64,000 bases of DNA from Dyadobacter sp. CY261 (lineage in GTDB: Bacteria > Bacteroidota > Bacteroidia > Cytophagales > Spirosomataceae), in the NCBI RefSeq assembly GCF_021440085.1, contig NZ_JAKCPW010000023.1:1-64000 (forward strand), in the 5' to 3' direction. The position numbers and the translations under genes are program-made. Positions 1 to 8,246 of this stretch are shown in pieces. The number at the start of each line of letters is the position of its first letter. The stretch's first letter is position 1. The notes beneath the pieces are model-generated. The model searched no databases. It had not been told where the DNA came from and saw nothing but the letters and a program-made list of their open reading frames with translations.

Positions 1-410
1 AATACACCTGCGGGCATTGGGTAAGCACATTAAGTGATCTGAAAATCCGGATCAGCATGGATGGAAAAGGCAGGGCGACCGACAATGCGCATATCCAGCG
101 GTGGTTCCGGACAATTAAACAGAAATACATCTATCTGAATCCCGAGAAAAACGGCCTTGACCTTTACCAGGGGGTCGCTCGATTTGTCCAACATTACAAT
201 TGCAGAAAGCATCAAGGAATAGGCCGCAGAAAACCAATGAATCTTTACCTGAATGCTGCTTAATTTTAATCAATCATAGCCAACTGATGGCCTTAAAAAT
301 AGGGAGTACTTCATCAGGCTTAATCTAAATGGAATGAGCCCGGTACAATACCGAGCTCATCATACTAGTCGTTAAATTTTTTAAACCGTCCAACTTTTGG
401 GACACTTACA
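1..410 (+). mobile_element. Right end of an IS3-family insertion sequence
   Basis: The left part lies outside the window. The element holds the 3' end of its transposase gene (3-263), a 27-nt imperfect hairpin at 334-360 that may act as a terminator, and a likely right terminal inverted repeat ending at 410 (CCAACTTTTGGGACACTTACA region, 390-410). The outermost bases are CA, as expected for IS3-family ends (TG...CA). The exact end is inferred because the left end is not visible. Confidence 0.65.
3..263 (+). CDS. IS3-family transposase OrfB, C-terminal fragment (partial at left edge)
   Basis: The frame is open from the first bases, so this is the end of a gene starting outside the window. It carries the end of an rve (DDE integrase) domain: the S-M-D-G-K-G-R-A-x-D-N block followed by W-F-R-T-I-K, the Y-I-Y-L-N segment, and the Y-N-x-x-R-x-H-Q-G-I-G-R-x-x-P terminus, which is the classic tail of IS3 OrfB proteins. 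The last catalytic Glu, usually just after the DN block, is not obvious here because the position reads H-I-Q-R-W-F. It would catalyse strand transfer for the IS. The IS3 family is secure; the subgroup is not. Confidence 0.85.
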   Translation, partial: YTCGHWVSTLSDLKIRISMDGKGRATDNAHIQRWFRTIKQKYIYLNPEKNGLDLYQGVARFVQHYNCRKHQGIGRRKPMNLYLNAA

Positions 411-1117
411 GTTCAGTCCCTTTGAGGCGCTTTCAGTGATCCCGCTGGAATCATTTTTATCGCCTAACTGTCTCAAAAACAGCAACATTTCAAACGTCAA
501 TTTCCAGGTTACCGGATAGGTTACCAGATGAAATGATCGACTTTGTAGTATTTTGATCGATTTCTATCTTCAAATTTACAAACTCAATGCTTGGCTTGCC
601 AGTGATAAACATGTTTTTTTGCCTTAAACCCAATGACAATGTCAAATATCGCTGCCCATGCCTCGGCGCCCGCTTAATCAGTTGTTTGGTTCCAAAGGAA
701 ATGTTATTTGAAATGAAAGATGAGATCGGCACAACATTTTTATCACAACCTCCTAAATGATTATCCCATGCGGAACCGGTATCCAAACAAGGATGAAACA
801 CAAAGAAGAAGAGTATATCAACGCAGTATTATTTAGAATGACACTGAACGATAAAGCAGCAAATGAACGAGTCTCAGCGAAGCTCGGGCATCGGTCTTTA
901 ACGACACGGTTCTTATGTTACGGGCCTGAGGGGAAAGGTTTTTCAGTGGAAAAAAATATCGCTTTCCATCTCAGGCGGCATACAGTAGTAGAGCGGTATC
1001 TTAAGAGTCGGTTGTCACAGCTTGGGGCTGCACAATAAATATGCTGGCAGTGTTTTCAAATGGGCATGCAGACAAACAGACGGATATATGTGTTTCGATA
1101 ACTTTGACAAATAATCT
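264..1117. other. Gene-poor stretch behind the IS end
   Basis: After the IS terminus at about 410 there are about 700 bp with short overlapping frames on both strands (490-801 minus, 757-1038 plus). Neither shows a recognisable domain or good start context. The segment reads like decayed sequence. The plus frame holds a KLGHRSLTT string reminiscent of tyrosine recombinases, but nothing around it supports that. The last bases form the leader of the AraC gene. Confidence 0.5.
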
Positions 1118-2071
1118 TTGAGCAGTATTTATAAACAGGCAGTGAAAAATAAAAAAGCAGATATCCCAAGATATAGCTTGGACAGGTTCAGGCCGGTACA
1201 CCGGCAAGACGGTTCCACTACGCCGTTTGGGTATAACCAGATTGGGGAAGTTAAAGTCATTGACGGCTTTGAGCTTTATTCCAGTGAGGGGCTGATCAGC
1301 TCGACGGGCCCATTAAAGTCGGCGTTTTACAGGATCAGCATTACGGTCTACGGCACGCTGGATATGAGCATCGGATTGGAAGCTTACAAACATCAGCCAC
1401 GGACACTATCCTTTACCTCTCCCAACCAGATCTTTTCAAAAAACAATATCAGCCGGGACGCTTTTGGTTATTACATCCTCTTCAATCCCGATTTTCTAAA
1501 CGATATCCTGCCCGCCGTGAAAGTGGCGGAGGAGTTTCCGTTTTACGATACGACGGGCACACCCGTATTCCAGATCAGTGATCAGGAGCTCAGCAGCATA
1601 ACTGACCTTATCATTCATATGGATAGTGAATTGCAGCAGCATAGAACCGGACGCGAGAAAGCCATGAAAATGTATTTATACCTACTGCTGCTGGAAGCTA
1701 AAAGAAGCTACGAAAGACAGGGGCTAGAAATCAGCCCGGCCACCAGCGACCACCATGCGCTGGTCACACGTTTCAGGAAACTGGTGAGCGTTCATTATCT
1801 TGCCAAAAGGCAGGTTTCTGATTATGCGCAGCTGCTTTCGGTTAGCCCTAACTATCTGAACAGGGTCATTAAGGACACCACCGGCAGTACTGCTTCTGCC
1901 AGCATCAAAGAGATGTTATTACAGGAAGCCAGATCACTGCTTCGCTATACGGATCAGACCATCAGCGAAATTGCCTACAAACTCGATTTCAGCGACCCCG
2001 CATCTTTCAACCGTTTTTTCAGGACGCTGACCGCCGAAACCCCGCTGACATACCGGAACAGGCACCATTGA
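1118..2071 (+). CDS. AraC-family transcriptional regulator
   Basis: 317 aa from a TTG start; a GTG at 1142 (309 aa) is an equally good start. Residues 1-190 form an N-terminal ligand-sensing region of the kind common in Bacteroidota AraC proteins. The last ~100 residues carry the paired helix-turn-helix domain: V-S-D-Y-A-Q-L-L-S-V-S-P-N-Y-L-N-R for the first HTH and I-S-E-I-A-Y-K-L-D-F-S-D-P-A-S-F-N-R-F-F for the second, ending in P-x-x-Y-R. It is a DNA-binding activator or repressor with an unknown inducer. The SDR gene 80 nt downstream on the same strand is the natural target candidate. The family call is firm. Confidence 0.9.
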   Translation: MSSIYKQAVKNKKADIPRYSLDRFRPVHRQDGSTTPFGYNQIGEVKVIDGFELYSSEGLISSTGPLKSAFYRISITVYGTLDMSIGLEAYKHQPRTLSFTSPNQIFSKNNISRDAFGYYILFNPDFLNDILPAVKVAEEFPFYDTTGTPVFQISDQELSSITDLIIHMDSELQQHRTGREKAMKMYLYLLLLEAKRSYERQGLEISPATSDHHALVTRFRKLVSVHYLAKRQVSDYAQLLSVSPNYLNRVIKDTTGSTASASIKEMLLQEARSLLRYTDQTISEIAYKLDFSDPASFNRFFRTLTAETPLTYRNRHH

Positions 2072-2151
2072 GACTATACAAAGCATGATCCTGTCAATAA
2101 ACCTGCCGTAATACTGCGCCACCTTTGCAGCAGGAAAATTAAAAGCAGATT

Positions 2152-2865
2152 ATGGACACATCCCAATTTCAAAACAAAAAAGTCATTGTTGCCGGTGGCA
2201 CTTCCGGTATCGGCCTGGTCACTGCCCAACTTTTCGCCAATGCCGGTGCAGCAGTAACGGTAACAGGGCGGAACGCAAACAAAGTAAAAAGCAGTCAGCA
2301 ATCGGGCCTGAATGCAGCGCAGGTTGACAGCTCAGACACCGGAGGCCTGGAAGCTTTTTTCAACAGCCAGGGCGCGATCGATCATCTGGTTATTGCCCTT
2401 AGCGGAGGCAAGGGCCTGGGTAATTTCGCAGACCTTTCTTTGCAGGATCTCCGTGAGGGCTTTGAGCAGAAATACTGGGCGCACCTGGCGACGATCAAAG
2501 CAGCGCTTCCTTACATGGGCCTTAACGGCAGCATTACTTTGGTGACAGCTATTACCGGCAGCGCCAGAATGCCGGGTACATCCGGCATTGGCGCAATGAA
2601 CGGTGCGCTGGAAATTATGGTGCCCATCCTGGCCAAAGAATTCAAACAGCTGCGGATCAACGCCGTTTCGCCGGGCGTTGTGGATACCGGGTGGTGGGAT
2701 TTTCTCACATCTGAAACCAAACAGGAAACCTTCGACTATTATGCTTCCCAAATCCCTGTGGGGCGCATTGCACAACCGGGCGATATAGCCAGTGTCGTCC
2801 TGTTTCTGGCAGGAAACGGATACATGACCGGCAAAGTAATCGGCTGTGATGGCGGATTAGCCTGA
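2152..2865 (+). CDS. SDR-fold protein with degenerate active site
   Basis: 237 aa, full-length for a classical short-chain dehydrogenase. The Rossmann nucleotide site is intact (G-G-T-S-G-I-G, residues 15-21), as is the C-terminal G-x-V-I-G-C-D-G-G end. The catalytic residues are not: where Y-x-x-x-K is expected the protein has I146-G-A-M-N150, and the catalytic Ser position reads A133. It therefore probably binds NAD(P) but lacks normal SDR chemistry, or uses other residues. A strong terminator follows. It lies downstream of an AraC regulator and may be co-transcribed with it or controlled by it. Confidence 0.85.
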   Translation: MDTSQFQNKKVIVAGGTSGIGLVTAQLFANAGAAVTVTGRNANKVKSSQQSGLNAAQVDSSDTGGLEAFFNSQGAIDHLVIALSGGKGLGNFADLSLQDLREGFEQKYWAHLATIKAALPYMGLNGSITLVTAITGSARMPGTSGIGAMNGALEIMVPILAKEFKQLRINAVSPGVVDTGWWDFLTSETKQETFDYYASQIPVGRIAQPGDIASVVLFLAGNGYMTGKVIGCDGGLA

Positions 2866-2880
2866 GCGAAATCAGGATCA

Positions 2881-2911
2881 AAAAAATAGCATCCTTTCGA
2901 TGCTATTTTTT
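2881..2911 (+). terminator. Intrinsic terminator after the SDR gene
   Basis: A perfect 13-bp stem (AAAAAATAGCATC, 2881-2893, against GATGCTATTTTTT, 2899-2911) with loop CTTTC and a run of seven T. It starts 15 nt after the SDR stop codon, and the A/T tracts at both feet would let it work in both directions. Confidence 0.9.
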
Positions 2912-2933
2912 TGTCACGACAGCGGATGAGCGC

Positions 2934-3065
2934 GTTCGATGCGGCTAGCATCGAACTGCACTTAATACGTTTGGTTCCACCAGGAAAAAGAGGAAGTAAT
3001 CCAATACTGTTTATTATTTTCCGGGCAAATACGTCGGTAATACGTAACAAGCGATGTTTTGATTT
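2934..3065 (+). repeat. Dispersed direct repeat, copy A
   Basis: About 132 bp, roughly 80% identical by eye to 34462-34596 in the same orientation. Shared blocks are GTTCGATGCGG, GCATCGAACTGCACTT, GTTCCACC, AAAAAGAGGAAG, CTGTTTATTATTTTCC and CGATGTTTTG. Copy A keeps a short stem (GTTCGATGC / GCATCGAAC) where copy B has a perfect 19-bp hairpin. It lies between the SDR terminator and the T9SS relic. The nature of the repeat is unknown. Confidence 0.75.
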
Positions 3066-3178
3066 ATCAGGTGAAAAAAGCTGGAACTATAATCCGTCCA
3101 GGCTTTCAAACTACGTATAGCTTGCATGGCTTAGGGATACCCAGGGCGGATTGCCAGCTAGCGATCGTCGATAGCGTC

Positions 3179-3301
3179 TTACCTCTTCACCACTTTATGT
3201 GCAATAACGGTTCCATCGGTATCCTCAATTCGCATAGTATATAATCCCGCCGGGATTCTAACCGTATAAAAATCGCGCTTGATTATCAATAAATTAACTC
3301 C
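3179..3301 (-). pseudogene. Relic of a T9SS type A C-terminal sorting domain
   Basis: A 40-codon open stretch on the minus strand, closed upstream by a stop, encodes F-Y-T-V-R-I-P-A-G-L-Y-T-M-R-I-E-D-T-D-G followed by T-V-I-A-H-K-V-V-K-R and a stop. The G-L-Y-x-x-R-I...D-G-x-x-x-x-K-V-V-K layout is the terminal part of the Por-secretion (type IX) sorting domain that ends many secreted Bacteroidota proteins. No passenger domain is visible upstream (3302-3857), so this is the surviving tail of a destroyed gene. Confidence 0.6.
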
Positions 3302-3857
3302 TCAGTTGCCACTGGGTGACCGATTGGGTAACCGATTACTTTAGCTCGCTTCAATGCATTTTAGACACCTCACTATCTATCCGATTCAAAAAAAAGAAAA
3401 AATTGGGATCTGATCAGATTAAGAATTAGAGAGATAGATTCAGAAAATCATTTTGATCGCACACGACTGAGATTCCACCCAACTACTGCCCTTTCTTGAT
3501 TTGCAATGATTTACTAAGCAACGGCGTGTTAGTGGCGAAAGTGGATAGATGTAAAAATCACAGTGATAGTCAGCGAATACTAGGACTTAGCATATGTTTA
3601 TTTCGCCATTCTCAACCTTGTCCTGCCGTTTAATAAGTTTTCGCGTTCTGTATGAGACCGGGCAGAATGGTTATGTAAAATTTAACTAAATTTCTCTAAG
3701 TGATTACGAACCGTTTGTGGGGTGCCAGTTAGCCGAGGAGATAGGCACATAATGAATCATGATGAGGCGAATCTCAGTTATAGTAATTATCCACCAATTT
3801 TAGGTTTTGGCCGTACCTGTCTATTTTAAGAAATAATTTCACATTATACCGAAGGCA
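3302..3857. other. AT-rich intergenic stretch
   Basis: No frame with a credible start or domain was found on either strand. It separates the T9SS relic from the envelope operon and must hold that operon's promoter. No convincing -33/-7 pair could be assigned. Confidence 0.5.
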
Positions 3858-4691
3858 ATGGCTGGGTCAGAAGTAGGAGACAATAAGGGGCCTTTGAAAG
3901 ACATTTTAGATGTCTACTCTATGGCTATCAAGAATTTTAAACTCTTAAAATATTCTTGGGTATTAATTGCCACCATCTGCATTTTGGCTTTGGTAGCTTT
4001 TTATAAACTGCAAAACAAGGACGTTTTTCTATATGCTTTGGCTGTGATTTTCATTTCCTTTATCGGATTCTTATTGTCAACGTTACAAGCACAGAATGAC
4101 AAATTTAAAAAAGCCCTCATCAACGTTCTAATCGCCTCCCTTACGATCACGATGTCAGTTGCTATTTTGAGTTTTGGAAGTTTTATTATTTGGGGGCAAC
4201 CTGAGCTTTATAAAAACGTGTTTCCAAGTGTTAATAGCCCTTCAGTGGATACAACCTATTCAGAAGCCCTTAACACAGCCAAACGAGACACTATTTCGAG
4301 TGACAGTGGTTCGATTGCTAATAAGGCAAATCAAAAAGCAGACAACACTCCAACAAATCAGGAATTGACAAAACTTTCCGACTTACCCAAAGCAGACATC
4401 AATAAAGAAAATGTCAAAAAGGTGTCACGTGGAGCCAAGCGTATAGCAAAGATGCATCTTGATACAATGACCAACATACAAGGGCATGTGACCGAAAATA
4501 GTCAGGCGATCAAGGGCGCCACAATTTACTATCAAGGAGCAAAGGTAGCTACTTCGAATGAAACTGGTTTTTTCAGAATTCAGATTTATGGTGTAAAACA
4601 GGATAACATTCTGATCGATATTAACTGGAAACAAAAAAATGCAAGAAAGCGTGTTGGCATATTTCAAACTGATGTAACTGTAAAACTATGA
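3858..4691 (+). CDS. Inner-membrane protein with C-terminal carboxypeptidase-regulatory-like domain
   Basis: 277 aa. Three hydrophobic segments lie at about residues 33-51, 55-75 and 87-112. A polar, low-complexity Ser/Thr/Asn/Lys linker (about 120-205) follows. The final ~70 residues (I-Q-G-H-V-T-E...I-K-G-A-T-I-Y-Y-Q-G...T-S-N-E-T-G-F-F-R-I) match the beta-sandwich pattern of CarboxypepD_reg-like domains, presumably periplasmic. Its stop overlaps the next start (ATGA, 4688-4691), so it is translationally coupled to it. Function is not recognised. The set of membrane anchor, barrel and lipoprotein suggests one envelope-spanning assembly. Confidence 0.7.
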   Translation: MAGSEVGDNKGPLKDILDVYSMAIKNFKLLKYSWVLIATICILALVAFYKLQNKDVFLYALAVIFISFIGFLLSTLQAQNDKFKKALINVLIASLTITMSVAILSFGSFIIWGQPELYKNVFPSVNSPSVDTTYSEALNTAKRDTISSDSGSIANKANQKADNTPTNQELTKLSDLPKADINKENVKKVSRGAKRIAKMHLDTMTNIQGHVTENSQAIKGATIYYQGAKVATSNETGFFRIQIYGVKQDNILIDINWKQKNARKRVGIFQTDVTVKL

Positions 4692-6160
4692 GGACCGCAT
4701 TATTGTGCTTAGCGCTGATATTCGCAAATATATTTTTTACCAAGGCGCAAGATATGACCGACGTAGAATTTGTTATTATGGACGAAGAGTCAGGTCAAAT
4801 GATACGTAAAGGCGAGGTATCGTTAAAGATATTGTATAAGAACTATGGGGCGGGGGCCGATCATGAGTTTGACAATGGAACAACCTCAGTAAAGTATCCG
4901 GTTAATACAACGTTGATATACACCATTGTATCAGATGACTATTATCTTAGGCGTGCCCAAGTGATGAGCCTGAATGTACGGAAAGGGGAGCCCAATGTCG
5001 TGACAATCGACCTAACGTCTGCCGAAGAAAAAGATATAATAATAAAGGGGAGGGTTAAAAGACCAGATAATTACGACTTACCTGGCTGCCGAGTGCAAAT
5101 CAGTATGGAGTCTTCTGGTATGAGGGAAACAGTTACTGACAGTTCCGGTTTTTTTCAATTCATTTTAAAGGACAGTAAAAACCTGATTGGAACAGATTTC
5201 GTATTAGGGCTACGGCATCCGTCGTACGCGCAATTTGACTCCTTGTGTTTCCTCCGTAAAAAACAACGAATCGTCAGCCTCAACGATTTGACAATTCGCG
5301 AAAAGGCCAAGCCAGTCAAAACTGGACACATAAAATTCTACGGTTCACCAAAAGCTCTTGGCAGCATTTTGCTTAGAAGTGAGATTTTTACAATTAGCCT
5401 AGCTGGGATTGGCTATTGGAAATTGGTCACCAACAGAGACATTCTCCCGAGTGTAGTTAAACTTAAGCTTGATTGTCGAAATTGTATAACTGATAGCCTC
5501 TCAATCAATACCTCAGACCTTATAGGCAAAACATTCGAAGTTGACCTTAGACCCAGAATGTCTTATCCAATCAATGCCTTAAGAGTTTACGGCAGCGGTG
5601 AATTTGATATTTTTTCAGGTCCCAATATGGAGCGACGAAGCAGTAATTCTGCTAAGGTTGGCGTCGCGAGAATATTTTCAGTTCTTGGTCATTGGTTTGA
5701 GATTGATGCGGCGATAGATGTCTGGAATTCCTGGTTCATTGAGCGTAACAAATACCTAACTCTTCCCGGAAACGAAGGGGCTGTATCAAATTTTTATTTC
5801 GTTAAGGCATTACCGCTTTTGCGGGCTCGATACTTTCTTCGCCGCCCTAACGGGACGAGACCATCATGGTATGTCGGATTAAATAGTGCCTATTACCGTC
5901 AGTCATTTAAGAGTTTAACATCGGATAAGGAGATTGATGAAGATGAGCATCATTCCTCTTTCTTTGGTCACGGTGTGAATGCCGGTGTTCGCTATAATTT
6001 GAATCCTCGCGTTTCCATTTACGGAGAAGCCTGCGTCGATTATTTAAAAGTTTCGAGTATTAATTACCAATTCAATTATTTCGGAAGGGCAGATGAAGCA
6101 ACGTATCAGCAAACACGTTTGAAGGCGAATTTTAATATTTCGATGAGCTATAACTTATGA
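4688..6160 (+). CDS. Exported protein with two regulatory-like repeats and a predicted outer-membrane barrel
   Basis: 490 aa with a signal peptide ending near A-K-A-Q (residue ~20). Residues ~25-120 and ~125-215 look like two carboxypeptidase-regulatory/transthyretin-like beta domains; the second contains V-T-D-S-S-G-F-F-Q-F. The C-terminal ~190 residues alternate polar and aromatic residues in barrel-like strands and end with an aromatic-rich strand (N-I-S-M-S-Y-N-L). It starts inside the stop of the preceding gene and ends in an ATGA overlap with the next. An outer-membrane location is likely; the role is unknown. The preceding gene shares the same type of beta domain. Confidence 0.65.
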   Translation: MRTALLCLALIFANIFFTKAQDMTDVEFVIMDEESGQMIRKGEVSLKILYKNYGAGADHEFDNGTTSVKYPVNTTLIYTIVSDDYYLRRAQVMSLNVRKGEPNVVTIDLTSAEEKDIIIKGRVKRPDNYDLPGCRVQISMESSGMRETVTDSSGFFQFILKDSKNLIGTDFVLGLRHPSYAQFDSLCFLRKKQRIVSLNDLTIREKAKPVKTGHIKFYGSPKALGSILLRSEIFTISLAGIGYWKLVTNRDILPSVVKLKLDCRNCITDSLSINTSDLIGKTFEVDLRPRMSYPINALRVYGSGEFDIFSGPNMERRSSNSAKVGVARIFSVLGHWFEIDAAIDVWNSWFIERNKYLTLPGNEGAVSNFYFVKALPLLRARYFLRRPNGTRPSWYVGLNSAYYRQSFKSLTSDKEIDEDEHHSSFFGHGVNAGVRYNLNPRVSIYGEACVDYLKVSSINYQFNYFGRADEATYQQTRLKANFNISMSYNL

Positions 6161-7167
6161 AACTTATAAGCTGTCTTAAACTCTTATCCACTTTGTCGTT
6201 TTTTTGGCAGCTGCTGTCCTGCAATGACTACAGTTCCACGCCTAACCGTTGTCGGCTCAACTTGTCGGATACGGATTTGTTGAATCTTATTGGCGAAACC
6301 AACACAAAGGCGAGTGTTTTCCCCAATACAAAGCTTATTTCTTTTAGTGAATATTCATATTCTAGGAATGGTGTCCGCTATCTGATAAATATGGAGCGTC
6401 AACTGACGACTGGAGATTTTTGCTCATTTTTGAAAGAGGTTAGTTTACACTCCTCGGTTCCGAAGTTTATTGTACCTGTTCTTCCTTCCAAGCTGGTTGC
6501 TATTTGTATTTCTACCTCTCTTTTGAAGATTAGACTGGATAACAAGAGTGTCGAAAACGTGAACGATATCGTCTGGACTTGGAATTCCGGATTGAAATCT
6601 GGCACGATTTCCGGGGGCAAACTAATTGTTGACTACTCGGAGGGAAAAATGGTCAAAGATGGCGTAGTAGGCATGAGTTCAAAGGCAGAGCCGCTTTCAA
6701 GTGGAGGATTTTATTTTTTCAGTATGTGGTCTTGGGATGACCAAGGTAAAGAAATCGAATACTCAAGTGCAAATATTCCTTTTATAGTCGAAAAAAGATT
6801 CTTTAAATTTCCTTCATTAAGTTTTCTAATTGGCAATCTCGCCGGCACCAGGTATCCTTTTGGTAGCTGGAAACTGCAGGCCGCCACTGATGCGCAATCC
6901 GGCCTGCCAATAACGGTGACTGGCGTACCAAATCAATTAAGTTTTGAATTTGATAGTGAAGCATGTGAAGCCGGTTCGCAAGAACCCTACGGTTATCTCG
7001 AAGGAAATGTTTTCAGATCTATCACTTTTGATGGCTACAATATAGATATTCAAGATAGCAAGCTTTTTGTTGAAAAATTGGAAGTTCTATTTGTCTGTGA
7101 GTCCGAATTGCAATTCAGAACGGTAGTTCGGAACTTGAATGTCATACTGACCTACAGCAAAATTTGA
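6157..7167 (+). CDS. Predicted lipoprotein, third gene of the envelope operon
   Basis: 336 aa. The N-terminus is a lipoprotein signal with lipobox L-L-S-C22, so the mature protein should be lipid-anchored. The rest is rich in beta-strand patterns with no domain I recognise; the C-terminal third (G-x-W-K-L-Q-A-A-T-D-A onward) resembles a lipocalin-like or DUF-type lipoprotein fold, but this is only an impression. It overlaps the previous gene by 4 nt. It faces the DISARM/DGQHR gene cluster convergently, and no strong terminator separates them. Confidence 0.65.
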   Translation: MKLISCLKLLSTLSFFWQLLSCNDYSSTPNRCRLNLSDTDLLNLIGETNTKASVFPNTKLISFSEYSYSRNGVRYLINMERQLTTGDFCSFLKEVSLHSSVPKFIVPVLPSKLVAICISTSLLKIRLDNKSVENVNDIVWTWNSGLKSGTISGGKLIVDYSEGKMVKDGVVGMSSKAEPLSSGGFYFFSMWSWDDQGKEIEYSSANIPFIVEKRFFKFPSLSFLIGNLAGTRYPFGSWKLQAATDAQSGLPITVTGVPNQLSFEFDSEACEAGSQEPYGYLEGNVFRSITFDGYNIDIQDSKLFVEKLEVLFVCESELQFRTVVRNLNVILTYSKI

Positions 7168-7301
7168 TTTTGTCGTAGATCGCGTTATGAAACAAAAATT
7201 CAACTTGTGCATCCTCTTGGACAAGCTTAAAACAGATGGGCGAATCTAAAACCGGTTCGCCAGCCAATATGACATGCTAAACAGACTAGTCAACAACTTA
7301 T

Positions 7302-8243
7302 TTAATAATCTTGTTTGATATTGTTGTTCTCGAGATAAATTTTTCGTTCCAGTGAAAAATCCTTTCCGTGCTCACTACGTTGCAGATATTCCTTGTACAA
7401 TTCGGTTATAAAACCTAAAAGGTATGATGATAAAAAACCTATGCTTGCGATTTGACTATTCATATCCGGTGTTAGGTCAACACCCACCAGCCCTTTTAGG
7501 AAATCGCTGCGAAAAGAACTCAAATCTACATGCATCACGCTAGCTTCTAAGTCGAGGATTGATGAGTCGCTGTTGTAGTTTAGTCGATTTCTCAACCAAG
7601 ACGGGTATTCAGTTTTAAAAGCGGCGAAGTGAGAAATAAACGTCTTTATAATCGTTTCCTCCGTTTCATCGCAGTCTGCTAACATTTCTCGAAATGTTGC
7701 TTCTAGCTGAATCCAATTTTGCTTATGAATGTTATCGCCCTTGAATGTCAAAGTAATGATTACTGTATCCGTTTCGGTCGTCTCTTTTAGATTAAAGTAA
7801 TAGTTGCCACTATCCAGAGAAATAACGTCCGAATATACAGCCTGGGAGAAGTCTTCAAGCCGTTTGATTTGCTCGCTGGAAAAAAATATAAAGCCTCGAT
7901 TTAAAAACCTAAAAAAACATGTTGTCGAAAAAAATGTTAGATAATATAGGGTTACGAAAGACCAGCTTGGGGAGCTGGTTTGTGACTTAATGTAATCAGC
8001 ATATTGAATGGTAGCTTTATTCATAAAAAGTTCGATCTCACAATGCAATGCACGGTAATAGTCGCTCTTTGAGATTTCTACTTCAACAGATTTTCCTTGA
8101 AGCTTATTGAGAGAGATGACATTTTTGGTTATAATGTCTTTAAAGGACCAGTACTGATACTTTTTTCTAGCAATACCGTAGCTAACCAACGGAAGAACGT
8201 GTTGATTCCGAATTTTCAAAAAATTATCTCCATAAAGTCCCAT
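7302..8243 (-). CDS. Hypothetical partner of the DGQHR protein
   Basis: 313 aa, no recognised domain. It is soluble-looking, with aromatic-rich alpha/beta segments and one moderately hydrophobic stretch (W-S-F-V-T-L-Y-Y-L-T-F-F, ~115). Its start lies 3 nt after the stop of the upstream DGQHR gene, so the two are one transcription and probably one functional unit. Position behind a DISARM operon suggests a defence accessory or regulator. Nothing in the protein itself shows an activity. Confidence 0.65.
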   Translation of the reverse strand: MGLYGDNFLKIRNQHVLPLVSYGIARKKYQYWSFKDIITKNVISLNKLQGKSVEVEISKSDYYRALHCEIELFMNKATIQYADYIKSQTSSPSWSFVTLYYLTFFSTTCFFRFLNRGFIFFSSEQIKRLEDFSQAVYSDVISLDSGNYYFNLKETTETDTVIITLTFKGDNIHKQNWIQLEATFREMLADCDETEETIIKTFISHFAAFKTEYPSWLRNRLNYNSDSSILDLEASVMHVDLSSFRSDFLKGLVGVDLTPDMNSQIASIGFLSSYLLGFITELYKEYLQRSEHGKDFSLERKIYLENNNIKQDY

Positions 8244-8246
8244 ACA

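Noticed and set aside
757..1038. 93-aa plus-strand frame with a KLGHRSLTT string
   Set aside because: It resembles one box of a tyrosine recombinase, but the catalytic Arg and Tyr contexts are missing and the opposite strand is equally open; treated as chance or decayed sequence.
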